A stretch of DNA of 30,269 bases from an uncultured Oscillibacter sp. (GCF_900546705.1 NZ_URDP01000024.1:1-30269), one strand, 5' to 3'. Counted from the first letter of the stretch, positions 7,564-15,369 are shown. The notes: generated by a model from the letters alone, not told the origin. Numbers and translations are program-made.

Positions 7564-8887
7564 CCCGGCCCTTGGTGCTGTTGACCACGGCCTTGGGCCA
7601 GCCCAGCAGGATGAACACCACGCCGAAGACGAACATCAGCATGCTGTACCAGCAATAGGGCACGATGGACAGCGTGGACACGCCCGCAAGACCGGAGGCA
7701 GCCAGGATCTGACCCGCCCAGGGGCAGATGCCGTTGCCGGCGGAGGAGAACAGGTCCAGAATGCTGGCGGTGCGCACGCGGGAGACACCGTACTGATCGG
7801 AGATGTCCTTGGCAATGGGGCCGGCGGTGATGATGGAGATGGTGTTGTTGGTGGTGGCCAGATCCAGCAGCGTCACCAGCGCGGCGATGGACAGCTCGGC
7901 GCCCTTGGCACCCTTGACGCTGGAGGTCAGCTTGTTGAGCAGCCAGTCAATGCCGCCCAGGTAGGTCATCAGGGCCACCAGGCCGCCCACCATGACGGCG
8001 ATGACAGCGGTGTCCTCCATGGACTTGATGCCGTCGCCCACGATGGTCAGGGCGGAGACAAAGGTGAAGTTGCCCTGGGCCAGACCCACCACCAGTCCGG
8101 TGAGGATGGCAGCGCCCATGGCCAGCATGACGTGCACGCCGATCAGGGAGAGCACAATGACCAGGATGTAGGGCAGCAGCTGGACGAAGTCCCAGGTCAG
8201 GGCGCTCTCGTCGAGCTCGGTGGAAACGGACTGGAAGATCAGCAGCACGATGGTAATGACCAGTGCCGGCAGGACCATCAGGAAGTTGGCCTTGAACTTA
8301 TCCTTCATTTCCACCTCCTGGGTACGGGTGGCGGCGATGGTGGTATCGGAGATGAAGGACATGTTGTCGCCGAACATGGCGCCGCCCACCACAACGCCGC
8401 ACACCAGCGCCATGTTCATGCCGGTCTTGTTGGCGATCTCGATGCCGATGGGCATCAGCGTGGTGACCGTGCCCATGGAAGTGCCCATGGAGAAGCTCAG
8501 CACGCAGCCGATGAGGAACAGTCCGGGCAGCACCATGTTGGCGGGCAGCAGCTTCAAGCCCAGGTTGGACACGGAGCTGACGGCGCCCATGCCGCCGGCC
8601 ACGCTGTAGAAGATACCGGCTTCCAGGAAGATAAAGAACATCAAAATCAGGGTGTCGTCGCCGCCGCCCTTGCAGAACATGGTGACGAACCCGTCAAAAT
8701 TGAGCTTTTCCTTCTCCTTTTTGGCCACGCAGAATGCAAACGCGAAGATGATGGCAATGAGAATGCCCACGTTCAGCGGCATGGTGCCGGCGTCCTTCGT
8801 CAGGATGGTGGAGATGATGTACAGTGCGATGAAGATCAGCAGAGGCATCAGGCCTAGGAAATTACCCTTTTTCTTGTTATTCTCCAT
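7553..8887 (-). CDS. NhaC-family (ion transporter superfamily) membrane transporter
   Basis: This polytopic inner-membrane protein has 445 residues with the start at 8887, fixed by AGGAGA five bases upstream. It is almost entirely hydrophobic helices, starting with a lysine-rich N-terminus and FLGLMPLLIFIALYII. Family-type segments include CVLSFSMGTSMGTVTTLMPIG, MFGDNMSFISDTTIAAT and DLATTNNTISIITAGPIAKD. These place it with NhaC-like Na+/H+ antiporters. The same superfamily includes proteins assigned as methionine (MetT) and other organic-solute carriers. Being the first gene of a methylthioribose/methionine cluster, it is more likely to import a pathway substrate by Na+ symport or exchange than to serve pH homeostasis. 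That is an inference; the solute is unknown. Confidence 0.87.
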   Translation of the reverse strand: MENNKKKGNFLGLMPLLIFIALYIISTILTKDAGTMPLNVGILIAIIFAFAFCVAKKEKEKLNFDGFVTMFCKGGGDDTLILMFFIFLEAGIFYSVAGGMGAVSSVSNLGLKLLPANMVLPGLFLIGCVLSFSMGTSMGTVTTLMPIGIEIANKTGMNMALVCGVVVGGAMFGDNMSFISDTTIAATRTQEVEMKDKFKANFLMVLPALVITIVLLIFQSVSTELDESALTWDFVQLLPYILVIVLSLIGVHVMLAMGAAILTGLVVGLAQGNFTFVSALTIVGDGIKSMEDTAVIAVMVGGLVALMTYLGGIDWLLNKLTSSVKGAKGAELSIAALVTLLDLATTNNTISIITAGPIAKDISDQYGVSRVRTASILDLFSSAGNGICPWAGQILAASGLAGVSTLSIVPYCWYSMLMFVFGVVFILLGWPKAVVNSTKGRVAK

Positions 8888-9006
8888 AACAATCTCCTTT
8901 CTATTGCGCGATTTTGAACAGTTCCACACAGCCGGCCCGCAGCCCCCCAGGGCCGCCGCCGGAGCACTCCCTCCCTTCCCGATTTCTGCACTTTGGATAT
9001 GTCCAA

Positions 9007-9035
9007 ATTTTACAACAGATATGAACATTTTTCAA
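9007..9035 (-). promoter_or_regulatory. Promoter of the methylthioribose/methionine cluster
   Basis: On the minus strand TTGAAA (9030-9035) is followed by a 17-base spacer and TAAAAT (9007-9012). It would give a leader of about 110 bases before the transporter ATG at 8887. I see no SAM-riboswitch-like structure in that leader. It is divergent from the DeoR-family gene. Confidence 0.65.
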
Positions 9036-9149
9036 CGCAATTTTTGTTCTAATTGCTAATTTTCGCTATACTCTCCAACATAGATTAGGCATTTTTGCGT
9101 AATTTTCACATGAATTTGTGGTTTTTTGTTGACTGCACGCGGAATTTAT
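9036..9149. promoter_or_regulatory. AT-rich divergent control region, candidate DeoR operators
   Basis: This block lies between the two divergent promoters and is far more AT-rich than its surroundings. The octamer TAATTTTC occurs twice in direct orientation, at 9057-9064 and 9100-9107, each preceded by TTGC or TTGCG. The copies are 43 bases apart, about four helical turns. They are candidate sites for the neighbouring DeoR-family regulator. No gene is seen in the interval 8888-9208. Confidence 0.35.
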
Positions 9150-9178
9150 TTGCTTTTTCCAAAATAGTACTCTATACT
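9150..9178 (+). promoter_or_regulatory. Promoter of the DeoR-family gene
   Basis: TTGCTT (9150-9155), a 17-base spacer and TATACT (9173-9178) stand about 30 bases before the ATG at 9209. The AT-rich divergent region is immediately upstream, which suits autoregulation. Confidence 0.6.
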
Positions 9179-9208
9179 GAAACCAACAACCGGAAAGGAT
9201 GCGGCATT

Positions 9209-9979
9209 ATGCTGAAAATTGACCGCCAGACCGCCATTGAGCAGGAGCTGGCCAAAAACGGGAGCGTGCTGATCCCCGCATTGAGCCAGCAGCTCCATTG
9301 CAGTGAGGAGACCATCCGCCGGGATCTGCGGGAGCTGGAGGCCAGCGGCAAGCTCACCCGCACCCACGGCGGCGCCTACCTCATGGAAAAATACGACAAG
9401 AGCTACCCCACCAAGCTTCGGAAAATTTACTTTCAGGACATCAAGTCCCGGATGGCCCGGTGTGCCTTTCAGTACGTCCGGGAAAACGACGTCATTATGC
9501 TGGACTCCTCCACCACCTGTCTGGAGCTTGCCCGGACGCTGGTGGACGCCAAATACAATGTGACCGTCATTACCAACTCCCTTTTGATCTGCGAGCTTTG
9601 CAGCGAGCGGCTGTCCAACATCAACCTGGTGTGTCTGGGGGGGACTTTTCGCCGGCGCACCTCCTCCTTTACCGGCTACCACACCACGGATATTCTCTCC
9701 GGCTACCATGCTGACCGGGCCTTCATCAGCTGCCCCAAAATCACCCCGGAGCAGGGTATGTCCGACAACCACCTCAACGAGGCCAAGGTGCGGGAGGGGA
9801 TGCTGCTCCACGCCCAGGAGCGGATTTTGCTGATGGATCACACCAAGTTCGGTCCCAGCGCCAACGTGCTCTTCGGCAGCCTGGAGCTCATCGACCGCAT
9901 CATCACCGACGAGCCTGTGGACGGGCGCTGGGACGCAGTGCAAAGCCGCACCGGGCTGAAGATCGAGTACTGCGGATGA
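9209..9979 (+). CDS. DeoR-family transcriptional regulator
   Basis: This 256-residue regulator has the DeoR layout. The N-terminal winged helix-turn-helix (about 5-58) contains LSQQLHCSEETIRRDLRELE and the wing motif RTHGGA. It is followed by a DeoR C-terminal sugar-phosphate sensor fold with IMLDSSTTCLELAR, VITNSL, LGGTFRRRTSSFTG and ILLMDHTKFG. Such regulators are usually repressors released by a phosphorylated sugar. The ATG at 9209 has AAAGGA nine bases upstream; open frame further upstream has no ribosome site and would cover the promoter. It is divergent from the methylthioribose cluster, so a ribose- or ribulose-phosphate intermediate of that pathway is the likely inducer (inference). 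Confidence 0.92.
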   Translation: MLKIDRQTAIEQELAKNGSVLIPALSQQLHCSEETIRRDLRELEASGKLTRTHGGAYLMEKYDKSYPTKLRKIYFQDIKSRMARCAFQYVRENDVIMLDSSTTCLELARTLVDAKYNVTVITNSLLICELCSERLSNINLVCLGGTFRRRTSSFTGYHTTDILSGYHADRAFISCPKITPEQGMSDNHLNEAKVREGMLLHAQERILLMDHTKFGPSANVLFGSLELIDRIITDEPVDGRWDAVQSRTGLKIEYCG

Positions 9980-9996
9980 CGGATTCGTCATTTTTA
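9976..9996 (+). terminator. Weak terminator after the DeoR-family gene
   Basis: ATGACG and CGTCAT form a six-base stem around GATT, followed by a run of T. The stop codon of the regulator lies within the left arm. The stem is short, so termination may be partial. Confidence 0.45.
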
Positions 9997-10058
9997 ATAC
10001 TGTGTTCCGGGAAAGTTAATCGTTTTCCACAAGGTTTCCCCCAAACGGGATCTGACGC

Positions 10059-10088
10059 TTGACAGAGTCTCCCTCCCGGCGGTATATT
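10059..10088 (+). promoter_or_regulatory. pfkA promoter
   Basis: A perfect TTGACA (10059-10064) is followed by an 18-base spacer and TATATT (10083-10088). The expected transcript has a leader of about 50 bases with a small CCGGC/GCCGG hairpin and then the GGAGG ribosome site before the ATG at 10147. Confidence 0.7.
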
Positions 10089-10146
10089 CGGGGTAATCGG
10101 TTAACTGTCTGCCGGCTTCCGCCGGAATGGAATCTGGAGGATACAT

Positions 10147-11163
10147 ATGGAAAAACAGGTCAAGCGTATCGGCATTCTCACCAGCGGCGGAGACGCCCCC
10201 GGCATGAATGCCGCCGTCCGCGCGGTGGTGCGCTCCGCCATCGGAGAGGGCATCGACTGCATCGGCATCCGCCGGGGCTGGAACGGCCTCATCAACAGCG
10301 ACTTCATGCACATGGATGCGTCCAGCGTCAGCCACATCATCGACAAAGGCGGCACCATGCTCTACACCGCCCGCAGTGAGGAGTTCATGGAGGAGAGCGG
10401 CCGGGCCAAGGCCCTGGCCACCTGCAAGCTGCTGGGGCTGGACGGCATCGTGGCCATCGGCGGCGACGGCACGTTCCGGGGCGCCCTGGCCCTTTCCCGC
10501 CAGGCCGCAGCAGACGGCCACGCCTTGCAGGTGGTGGGCATCCCCGCCACCATCGACAACGACATCGGCTGCTCCCACTACACCATCGGCTTCGACACCG
10601 CCTGCAATACCGCCATCGAGTGCATCGACAAGCTGCGGGACACCATGCAGTCCCACGAGCGCTGCTCCGTGGTGGAGGTCATGGGCCGCCACGCAGGGTA
10701 CCTGGCTTTGTACGTGGGCATCTCCGTGGGCGCCACCGCCGTGCTGATCCCGGAGCGGGAGACGGACTTTGACCGGGACATTGTGGAGAAGATCCGCCGG
10801 GCCCGGCTCTCCGGCTCCACCCACTACATGATCGTGGTAGCCGAGGGCGCCGGCAGCGCCGTGGAGATCGGCAAGCGCATCCACCAGGAGATCGGCATCG
10901 ATCCCCGGGTGACGGTGCTGGGCCACATCCAGCGGGGCGGCTCCCCCAGTGCCCGGGACCGGGAGACCGCCAGCCGCATGGGCTACGAGGCGGTGCAGGC
11001 GCTGGTCCAGAACCGGGGCAACTGCGTCATCGCCACCCAGGACGGCCGCATCGTCAACCTGGAGATGGAGGAGGCCCTGCAGATGACCAAGACCTTCGAC
11101 ATGGAGCGCTATCAGGTACTGGAGGCCCTGACCAACAACAAGGGCTATACCCAGACGCTCTGA
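10147..11163 (+). CDS. pfkA: ATP-dependent 6-phosphofructokinase
   Basis: This glycolytic enzyme makes fructose-1,6-bisphosphate from fructose-6-phosphate. It has 338 residues, slightly longer than the 320 of E. coli PfkA. The N-terminal phosphate loop ILTSGGDAPGMNA is at 10-22. GGDGT (105-109) carries glycine rather than aspartate at the position that separates ATP-dependent from pyrophosphate-dependent enzymes, so ATP is predicted. The catalytic segment GIPATIDNDI (131-140) has the base Asp137. MGRHAGYLAL and GHIQRGGSPSARDR are substrate and effector segments typical of the family. The ribosome site TGGAGG precedes the ATG. It has its own promoter and terminator, so it is monocistronic. Confidence 0.96.
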   Translation: MEKQVKRIGILTSGGDAPGMNAAVRAVVRSAIGEGIDCIGIRRGWNGLINSDFMHMDASSVSHIIDKGGTMLYTARSEEFMEESGRAKALATCKLLGLDGIVAIGGDGTFRGALALSRQAAADGHALQVVGIPATIDNDIGCSHYTIGFDTACNTAIECIDKLRDTMQSHERCSVVEVMGRHAGYLALYVGISVGATAVLIPERETDFDRDIVEKIRRARLSGSTHYMIVVAEGAGSAVEIGKRIHQEIGIDPRVTVLGHIQRGGSPSARDRETASRMGYEAVQALVQNRGNCVIATQDGRIVNLEMEEALQMTKTFDMERYQVLEALTNNKGYTQTL

Positions 11164-11167
11164 GTAC

Positions 11168-11204
11168 AAAAAAAGCGGAGAGGCAAAAGCCTCTCCGCTT
11201 TTTT
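11168..11204. terminator. Bidirectional terminator between pfkA and nrdG
   Basis: The perfect ten-base stem GCGGAGAGGC/GCCTCTCCGC (11175-11184 and 11189-11198) with loop AAAA is flanked by seven A on the left and six T on the right. It can end pfkA transcripts on the plus strand and nrdG transcripts on the minus strand. Confidence 0.9.
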
Positions 11205-11221
11205 GTTTGATTCTCCGCCTG

Positions 11222-11752
11222 TTACCGGCGTACCTCCGGCACCAGACGCACCTCCCCTGCCTTGCGGGTGGCGTTCAGGTCGATCAGGCGCTGGTTGGAG
11301 CTGCCCCGGAACCGCAGGGAGATGTCCTTGAGTTCCTCCACGAACCGGCCGTCCACCAGCACGTCCAGCAGCGAGAGCATCTCGTCGGTGACCTCGCAGC
11401 GGGGGTGGCTACCGTCCCGGAGGAGATCTTCATAGGTAAAGCCCGTGTAGCTCCAGATGGTCTTGGCGGGATACGCCTCCCGGACCCGGTGCAAAAACGG
11501 CACCAGGCACCGCTGGTTCTCCGGCTCAAAGGGCTCGCCTCCCAGCAGCGTCAGTCCGTTGATATAGGACGGGGCCAGCAGCTTCAAAAGCTCCTCCTCC
11601 GTCTTCTCGGTAAAGGGCGTGCCGTAGTCAAAGGCCCAGGTCTGGGGCTGGAAGCAGTTTTTGCAGCGGTTGGTGCAGCCAGACACAAACAGCGTCACCC
11701 GCACGCCCTCGCCATTGGCGATGTCGCAGTTTTTGATCTCTCCGTAATACAT
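11222..11752 (-). CDS. nrdG: Anaerobic ribonucleotide reductase activating protein
   Basis: This 176-residue radical-SAM enzyme installs the glycyl radical on NrdD. The 4Fe-4S site is CTNRCKNC with Cys26, Cys30 and Cys33, spaced CxxxCxxC as in the family. GGEPF (71-75) is the SAM-binding GGE motif. The N-terminal MYYGEIKNCDIANGEGVRVTL is typical of NrdG. The ATG at 11752 follows a GGAGAGAG ribosome site. It lies downstream of nrdD on the same strand, 250 bases away across a hairpin-rich spacer, and ends at the bidirectional terminator. Each activation consumes SAM and yields 5'-deoxyadenosine, a possible source of substrate for the salvage cluster in this window. Confidence 0.95.
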   Translation of the reverse strand: MYYGEIKNCDIANGEGVRVTLFVSGCTNRCKNCFQPQTWAFDYGTPFTEKTEEELLKLLAPSYINGLTLLGGEPFEPENQRCLVPFLHRVREAYPAKTIWSYTGFTYEDLLRDGSHPRCEVTDEMLSLLDVLVDGRFVEELKDISLRFRGSSNQRLIDLNATRKAGEVRLVPEVRR

Positions 11753-11835
11753 GGCGCCTCTCTCCTTCCGCCCAACTCTCCTGACAGGGTCAAATTATTG
11801 AAATCATTTTTCCCGGGGACCCGCGCCCCGGAAGT

Positions 11836-11995
11836 ATCCGTGCCGGGCAGGACCTGCGCCTGCACGGCACACCGATGCCTGTGGCCGCTGCGGCCACAGC
11901 CGCCTGCTCCGTGAGCGGGCGAGGGGGTATCGCAAGGACTGCGGCGCCCGGCGCTGCGGTCCTTGCGTATCCAGGGGGGACACCGTCCCCCCTGG
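11836..11995. repeat. GC-rich multi-hairpin block between nrdD and nrdG
   Basis: The 250-base spacer holds four successive inverted repeats: a weaker one bounded by CCGTGC and GCACGG (about 11839-11868), TGTGGCCGC/GCGGCCACA around one base (11880-11898), CGCAAGGAC/GTCCTTGCG with a GC-rich interior (11931-11967), and CCAGGGGGGAC/GTCCCCCCTGG (11971-11995). None is followed by a T run in either direction. This looks like the palindromic intergenic repeats common in this group of clostridia. It could act as an mRNA-stability or partial termination element that sets the nrdD:nrdG ratio. No gene is seen here. Confidence 0.55.
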
Positions 11996-12002
11996 AGTGA
12001 GT

Positions 12003-14201
12003 TTAAAGGTGCAGTACCCGGTCCCGGATCTCCTGGGTGCGGCCCTGGTTCCAGAACTGGGTGCCGATGTAACCGCAGGTCCGCCGGGCCACATTCATCT
12101 TGTCCTGGTCGGTGTTGCCGCACTTGGGGCACTTCCAGATGAGCTTGCCGTTTTCCTCCACGATCTGGATCTCCCCGTCCCAGCCGCACACCTGGCAGTA
12201 GTCGCTCTTGGTGTTGAGCTCGGCGTAGATGATGTTGTCGTAGATGAACTTCATCACCTGGAGCACCGCCTCCAGGTTGTTCTGCATGTCGGGCACCTCC
12301 ACGTAGCTGATGGCGCCGCCGGGAGAGAGGTGCTGGAACTGGGCCTCGAACTTGAGCTTGTCGAAGGCGTTGATCTCCTCGGTCACATGGACGTGGTAGC
12401 TGTTGGTGATGTAGCCCTTGTCCGTGATGCCGGGAATAACGCCGAAGCGGCGCTGGAGGCACTTGGCGAACTTGTAGGTAGTGGACTCCAGGGGCGTGCC
12501 GTAAAGGGAGAAGTCGATGTCGCTCTCCTCCTTCCACTTCTTGCACGCGTCGTTCATGTGCTGCATGACATGGAGGGCGAAGGGGGTGGCCTCCGGGTCC
12601 GTGTGGCTCTTGCCGGTCATGTACTTGACGCACTCGTAGAGGCCCGCGTAACCCAGGGAGATGGTGGAGTAGCCGTGGTACAAAAGCTCGTCGATGGTCT
12701 CGCCCTTTTTCAGACGAGCGCAGGCGCCGTACTGCCACAGGATCGGGGCCACGTCGGAGAGGGTGCCCTTGAGCCGCTCATGGCGGCACAGCAGCGCCCG
12801 GTGGCACAGCTCCAGCCGCTCATCGAAGATGGACCAGAACTTTTCCATGTCCCCGCCGGAACTAAGAGCCACGTCGGGGAGGTTGATGGTCACCACGCCC
12901 TGGTTGAACCGGCCGTAGTACTTGTGCTTGCCGGGCTCGTAGTTGCCGGCGTTTGCGATATTGCCGATGCCCGCGTCGGTGAACCGGTCCGGGGTCAGGA
13001 AGGAGCGGCAGCCCATGCAGGTGTACACGTCGCCCTTGAGCTCCAGCATCTTCTTGGCAGAGATGTAGTCGGGAACCATCCGCCGGGCCGTGCACTTGGC
13101 GGCCAGCTTCGTGAGATAATAGTAAGGAGAATCCTCGTGGATGTTGTCCTCCTCCAGCACATAAATGAGCTTGGGGAAGGCGGGGGTGATCCACACGCCG
13201 TCCTCGTTCTTGACGCCCTGGTAGCGCTGCTCCAGAGTCTCCTCGATGATGAGGGCCAGGTCCCGGCGCTCCTGGTCGTTCTTGGCCTCGCCCAGATACA
13301 TGAACACGGTGACGAAGGGAGCCTGTCCGTTGGTGGTCAGCAGCGTGAGCACCTGGTACTGGATGGTCTGCACCCCCCGGCGCACCTCGTCCCGCAGGCG
13401 GGTTTCCACCAGCTCCCGGATTTTCTCCTCGCCGGGCCGGATGCCCAGGGTCTCCATCTCCTGCTCCACGATCTTGCGGATCTTCTTGCGGCTCACGTCC
13501 ACAAAGGGCGCCAGGTGGGCCAGGGAGATGGACTGACCGCCGTACTGGTTTGAGGCCACCTGGGCGATGATCTGGGTGGCGATGTTGCAGGCGGTGGAGA
13601 AGCTGTGGGGCCGCTCGATGAGGGTGCCGGTGATGACGGTGCCGTTTTGCAGCATGTCCTCCAGGTTCACCAGGTCGCAGTTGTGCATGTGCTGGGCATA
13701 GTAATCGGAGTCGTGGAAGTGGATGATGCCCTCCTTGTGAGCCTCCACAATGTCCGGCGGCAGCAGCAGACGCTCGCTCAGGTCGCGGGAGACCTCACCG
13801 GCCATATAGTCCCGCTGGGTGGAGTTGACCACCGGGTTTTTGTTGGAGTTTTCCTGCTTGGCCTCCTCGTTGCAGCACTCAATGAGGCTGAGGATCTTCT
13901 CGTCGGTGGTGTTGCTGCGGCGGACCAGGGAGCGGGTATAGCGGTAGGTCACGTAGTGCTTGGCCACCTCATAGGCGCCGTGGGCCATGATCTGATACTC
14001 CACCAGATCCTGGATCTCCTCCACGGAGGGAGCGCGGTTCATCTTCAGGCAGCTGAGCTCCACAAATTCCGCGATCCGCCGGATCTGCAGCGGCGTCAGG
14101 CGGGCCTCCTCCCCCACGCTGTCGTTGGCTTTGGACACAGCGGAAACGATCTTTTCAATGTCGAAATCCACCTCTGCGCCGTTTCGTTTGATGACTGTCA
14201 T
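12003..14201 (-). CDS. nrdD: Anaerobic ribonucleoside-triphosphate reductase (class III)
   Basis: This 732-residue oxygen-sensitive reductase makes deoxyribonucleotides using a glycyl radical. The N-terminal ATP-cone (about 3-92, starting VIKRNGAEVDFDIEKI) is the allosteric activity site. The catalytic barrel includes MGCRSFL, with an active-site cysteine. The C-terminal zinc site is CQVCG plus CPKCG. The radical loop RRTCGYIGTQFWNQGR predicts the radical on Gly710. All essential parts are intact. The ATG at 14201 follows GGAGGG. It is transcribed from a promoter embedded in NrdR boxes and followed by nrdG. It indicates DNA precursor synthesis under strict anaerobiosis. Confidence 0.97.
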   Translation of the reverse strand: MTVIKRNGAEVDFDIEKIVSAVSKANDSVGEEARLTPLQIRRIAEFVELSCLKMNRAPSVEEIQDLVEYQIMAHGAYEVAKHYVTYRYTRSLVRRSNTTDEKILSLIECCNEEAKQENSNKNPVVNSTQRDYMAGEVSRDLSERLLLPPDIVEAHKEGIIHFHDSDYYAQHMHNCDLVNLEDMLQNGTVITGTLIERPHSFSTACNIATQIIAQVASNQYGGQSISLAHLAPFVDVSRKKIRKIVEQEMETLGIRPGEEKIRELVETRLRDEVRRGVQTIQYQVLTLLTTNGQAPFVTVFMYLGEAKNDQERRDLALIIEETLEQRYQGVKNEDGVWITPAFPKLIYVLEEDNIHEDSPYYYLTKLAAKCTARRMVPDYISAKKMLELKGDVYTCMGCRSFLTPDRFTDAGIGNIANAGNYEPGKHKYYGRFNQGVVTINLPDVALSSGGDMEKFWSIFDERLELCHRALLCRHERLKGTLSDVAPILWQYGACARLKKGETIDELLYHGYSTISLGYAGLYECVKYMTGKSHTDPEATPFALHVMQHMNDACKKWKEESDIDFSLYGTPLESTTYKFAKCLQRRFGVIPGITDKGYITNSYHVHVTEEINAFDKLKFEAQFQHLSPGGAISYVEVPDMQNNLEAVLQVMKFIYDNIIYAELNTKSDYCQVCGWDGEIQIVEENGKLIWKCPKCGNTDQDKMNVARRTCGYIGTQFWNQGRTQEIRDRVLHL

Positions 14202-14225
14202 ATGTTCCCTCCGTACTTCCGTGTT

Positions 14226-14277
14226 GTCTCTTATTTTGTGTTGGATCTATTGTAGCACACAAGATCTCGTGTTCAGT
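14226..14277 (-). promoter_or_regulatory. nrdD promoter with tandem NrdR boxes
   Basis: On the minus strand the 16-mer ACACGAGATCTTGTGT (14257-14272) matches the NrdR consensus well. A weaker box, ACACAAAATAAGAGAC (14226-14241), lies exactly 31 bases downstream, the helically phased spacing typical of NrdR sites. The -10 element TACAAT (14249-14254) sits between the boxes. The -35 region (about 14272-14277) is poor and abuts the first box, so bound NrdR would block RNA polymerase. nrdR itself is not in the window. Confidence 0.8.
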
Positions 14278-14422
14278 GTTGCTTTTATCACTTCCGTCCC
14301 GCTTTTTCCGGCGTGACGGCACGATGACTATCATCGCAAATCCGGCGCCGTTTGTAAATCGGAAACTTTCATAGAAATACGCCCGAATTTTCTACATGTT
14401 TTGATGGGCTCCGCTTCCACGC

Positions 14423-14452
14423 AAAAAAACCGGACCGCCGCTGGCGGTCCGG
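14423..14452 (-). terminator. Terminator of the DapA-family aldolase gene
   Basis: On the minus strand CCGGACCGCC/GGCGGTCCGG forms a ten-base stem with a three-base loop, followed by seven T (14423-14429). It lies 24 bases after the aldolase stop codon. Confidence 0.9.
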
Positions 14453-14475
14453 TCCGTTTATGGAAATCTGTGGAA

Positions 14476-15369
14476 TTACTGCACGTTCTCCCGGCGCAGC
14501 AGCTCCAGGATCTTGGCATCGTCCTCCACGGTGGCGTTGGGCATGGGGAAGGTGCCGGCGCTGGTGGCGGCAATGCCGCGGAGCTTGCAGGCCTCCTTGA
14601 TGACGGGCAGGAAGGGGCTGCGGATGGAGTAGAGATCCATGAGCCGGTCGATGGTCTGCTGGCCCTTGGCGATGCCCTCCAGGTCGTTTTCCCGGAAGGC
14701 CTTCACCCAGGCGGAGCACACCTCGGGCACCACGTTGCTCAGGGCGCCGATGCAGCCGTTGCCGCCGGCGAGCACGTTGTGGGCGAAGTTGTCGTCAAAG
14801 CCGGAGTAGATCTCGAAGCTGGGGATGTGGGCCTTGACCACCTTGATCAGCTCCCGGGTGTGGTCCATGCCGGAGATGGTGTCTTTCATGCCCACGATGT
14901 TGGGATGAATCTTGGCCAGGGCCAGGACCGTCTCGGCGGGGATGGTGTAGCCGGTGTTGTCGGGGAAGTTGTAGATGTAGATATCGCCGTGAATCTGGGT
15001 GGCCAGCCGGTCATAGTACTGCAGCAGGGCCTCAGCGCCGAAGTGGAAGTAGTAAGGCGGCAGGATCATGACGGCGTCGGCGCCGGCATCCAGGCAGTAG
15101 TTGGAGAAGCTGACAATCTCGTCGGCCACCATGTGGCTGGTGCCGATGATCAGCTTCACCCGGTGATCCACCGTCTCAATGGCGAACTTGGCCATCTCCC
15201 GGCGCTGGTCCATGGGCATGGCGAAAAACTCGCTGGAGCTGCCCTCCACCAGGATGCCGTCCACGCCTTTTTCGATCAGGTTGTTGAACAGTCTCTCCTG
15301 GCTCTCCAGATCCAGGGTGCCGTCCTCGTTGAACAGGGTGATCGCAGGAGTCAGATATGCTGCGTTCAT
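14476..15369 (-). CDS. DapA/NanA-family lyase, probable 2-keto-3-deoxy sugar-acid aldolase
   Basis: This class I Schiff-base aldolase of the dihydrodipicolinate synthase/N-acetylneuraminate lyase family has 297 residues. The Schiff-base lysine is Lys162 in IVGMKDTISG and the catalytic tyrosine is Tyr133 in IYNFPDNTG. The pyruvate-carboxylate loop reads GSSSEFF (43-49) instead of the GTTGE of true DapA, so lysine biosynthesis is unlikely. Next to KdgT- and UxaA-type genes, I infer cleavage of a 2-keto-3-deoxy acid to pyruvate and an aldehyde, without prior phosphorylation. The ATG at 15369 lies nine bases after GAGAGG; the ATG at 15375 is the other option but is only three bases from it. It has its own promoter and terminator and shares an operator with kdgT. 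Confidence 0.82.
   Translation of the reverse strand: MNAAYLTPAITLFNEDGTLDLESQERLFNNLIEKGVDGILVEGSSSEFFAMPMDQRREMAKFAIETVDHRVKLIIGTSHMVADEIVSFSNYCLDAGADAVMILPPYYFHFGAEALLQYYDRLATQIHGDIYIYNFPDNTGYTIPAETVLALAKIHPNIVGMKDTISGMDHTRELIKVVKAHIPSFEIYSGFDDNFAHNVLAGGNGCIGALSNVVPEVCSAWVKAFRENDLEGIAKGQQTIDRLMDLYSIRSPFLPVIKEACKLRGIAATSAGTFPMPNATVEDDAKILELLRRENVQ

Noticed and set aside
8888..9005. SAM riboswitch in the leader of the methylthioribose cluster
   Set aside because: The leader is only about 110 bases and I could not find the conserved S-box core or a terminator. The divergent DeoR-type gene explains regulation better.
14476..15369. Lysine-biosynthetic dapA
   Set aside because: The active-site loop GSSSE differs from GTTGE, and the neighbours are sugar-acid genes with a shared operator rather than lysine genes.
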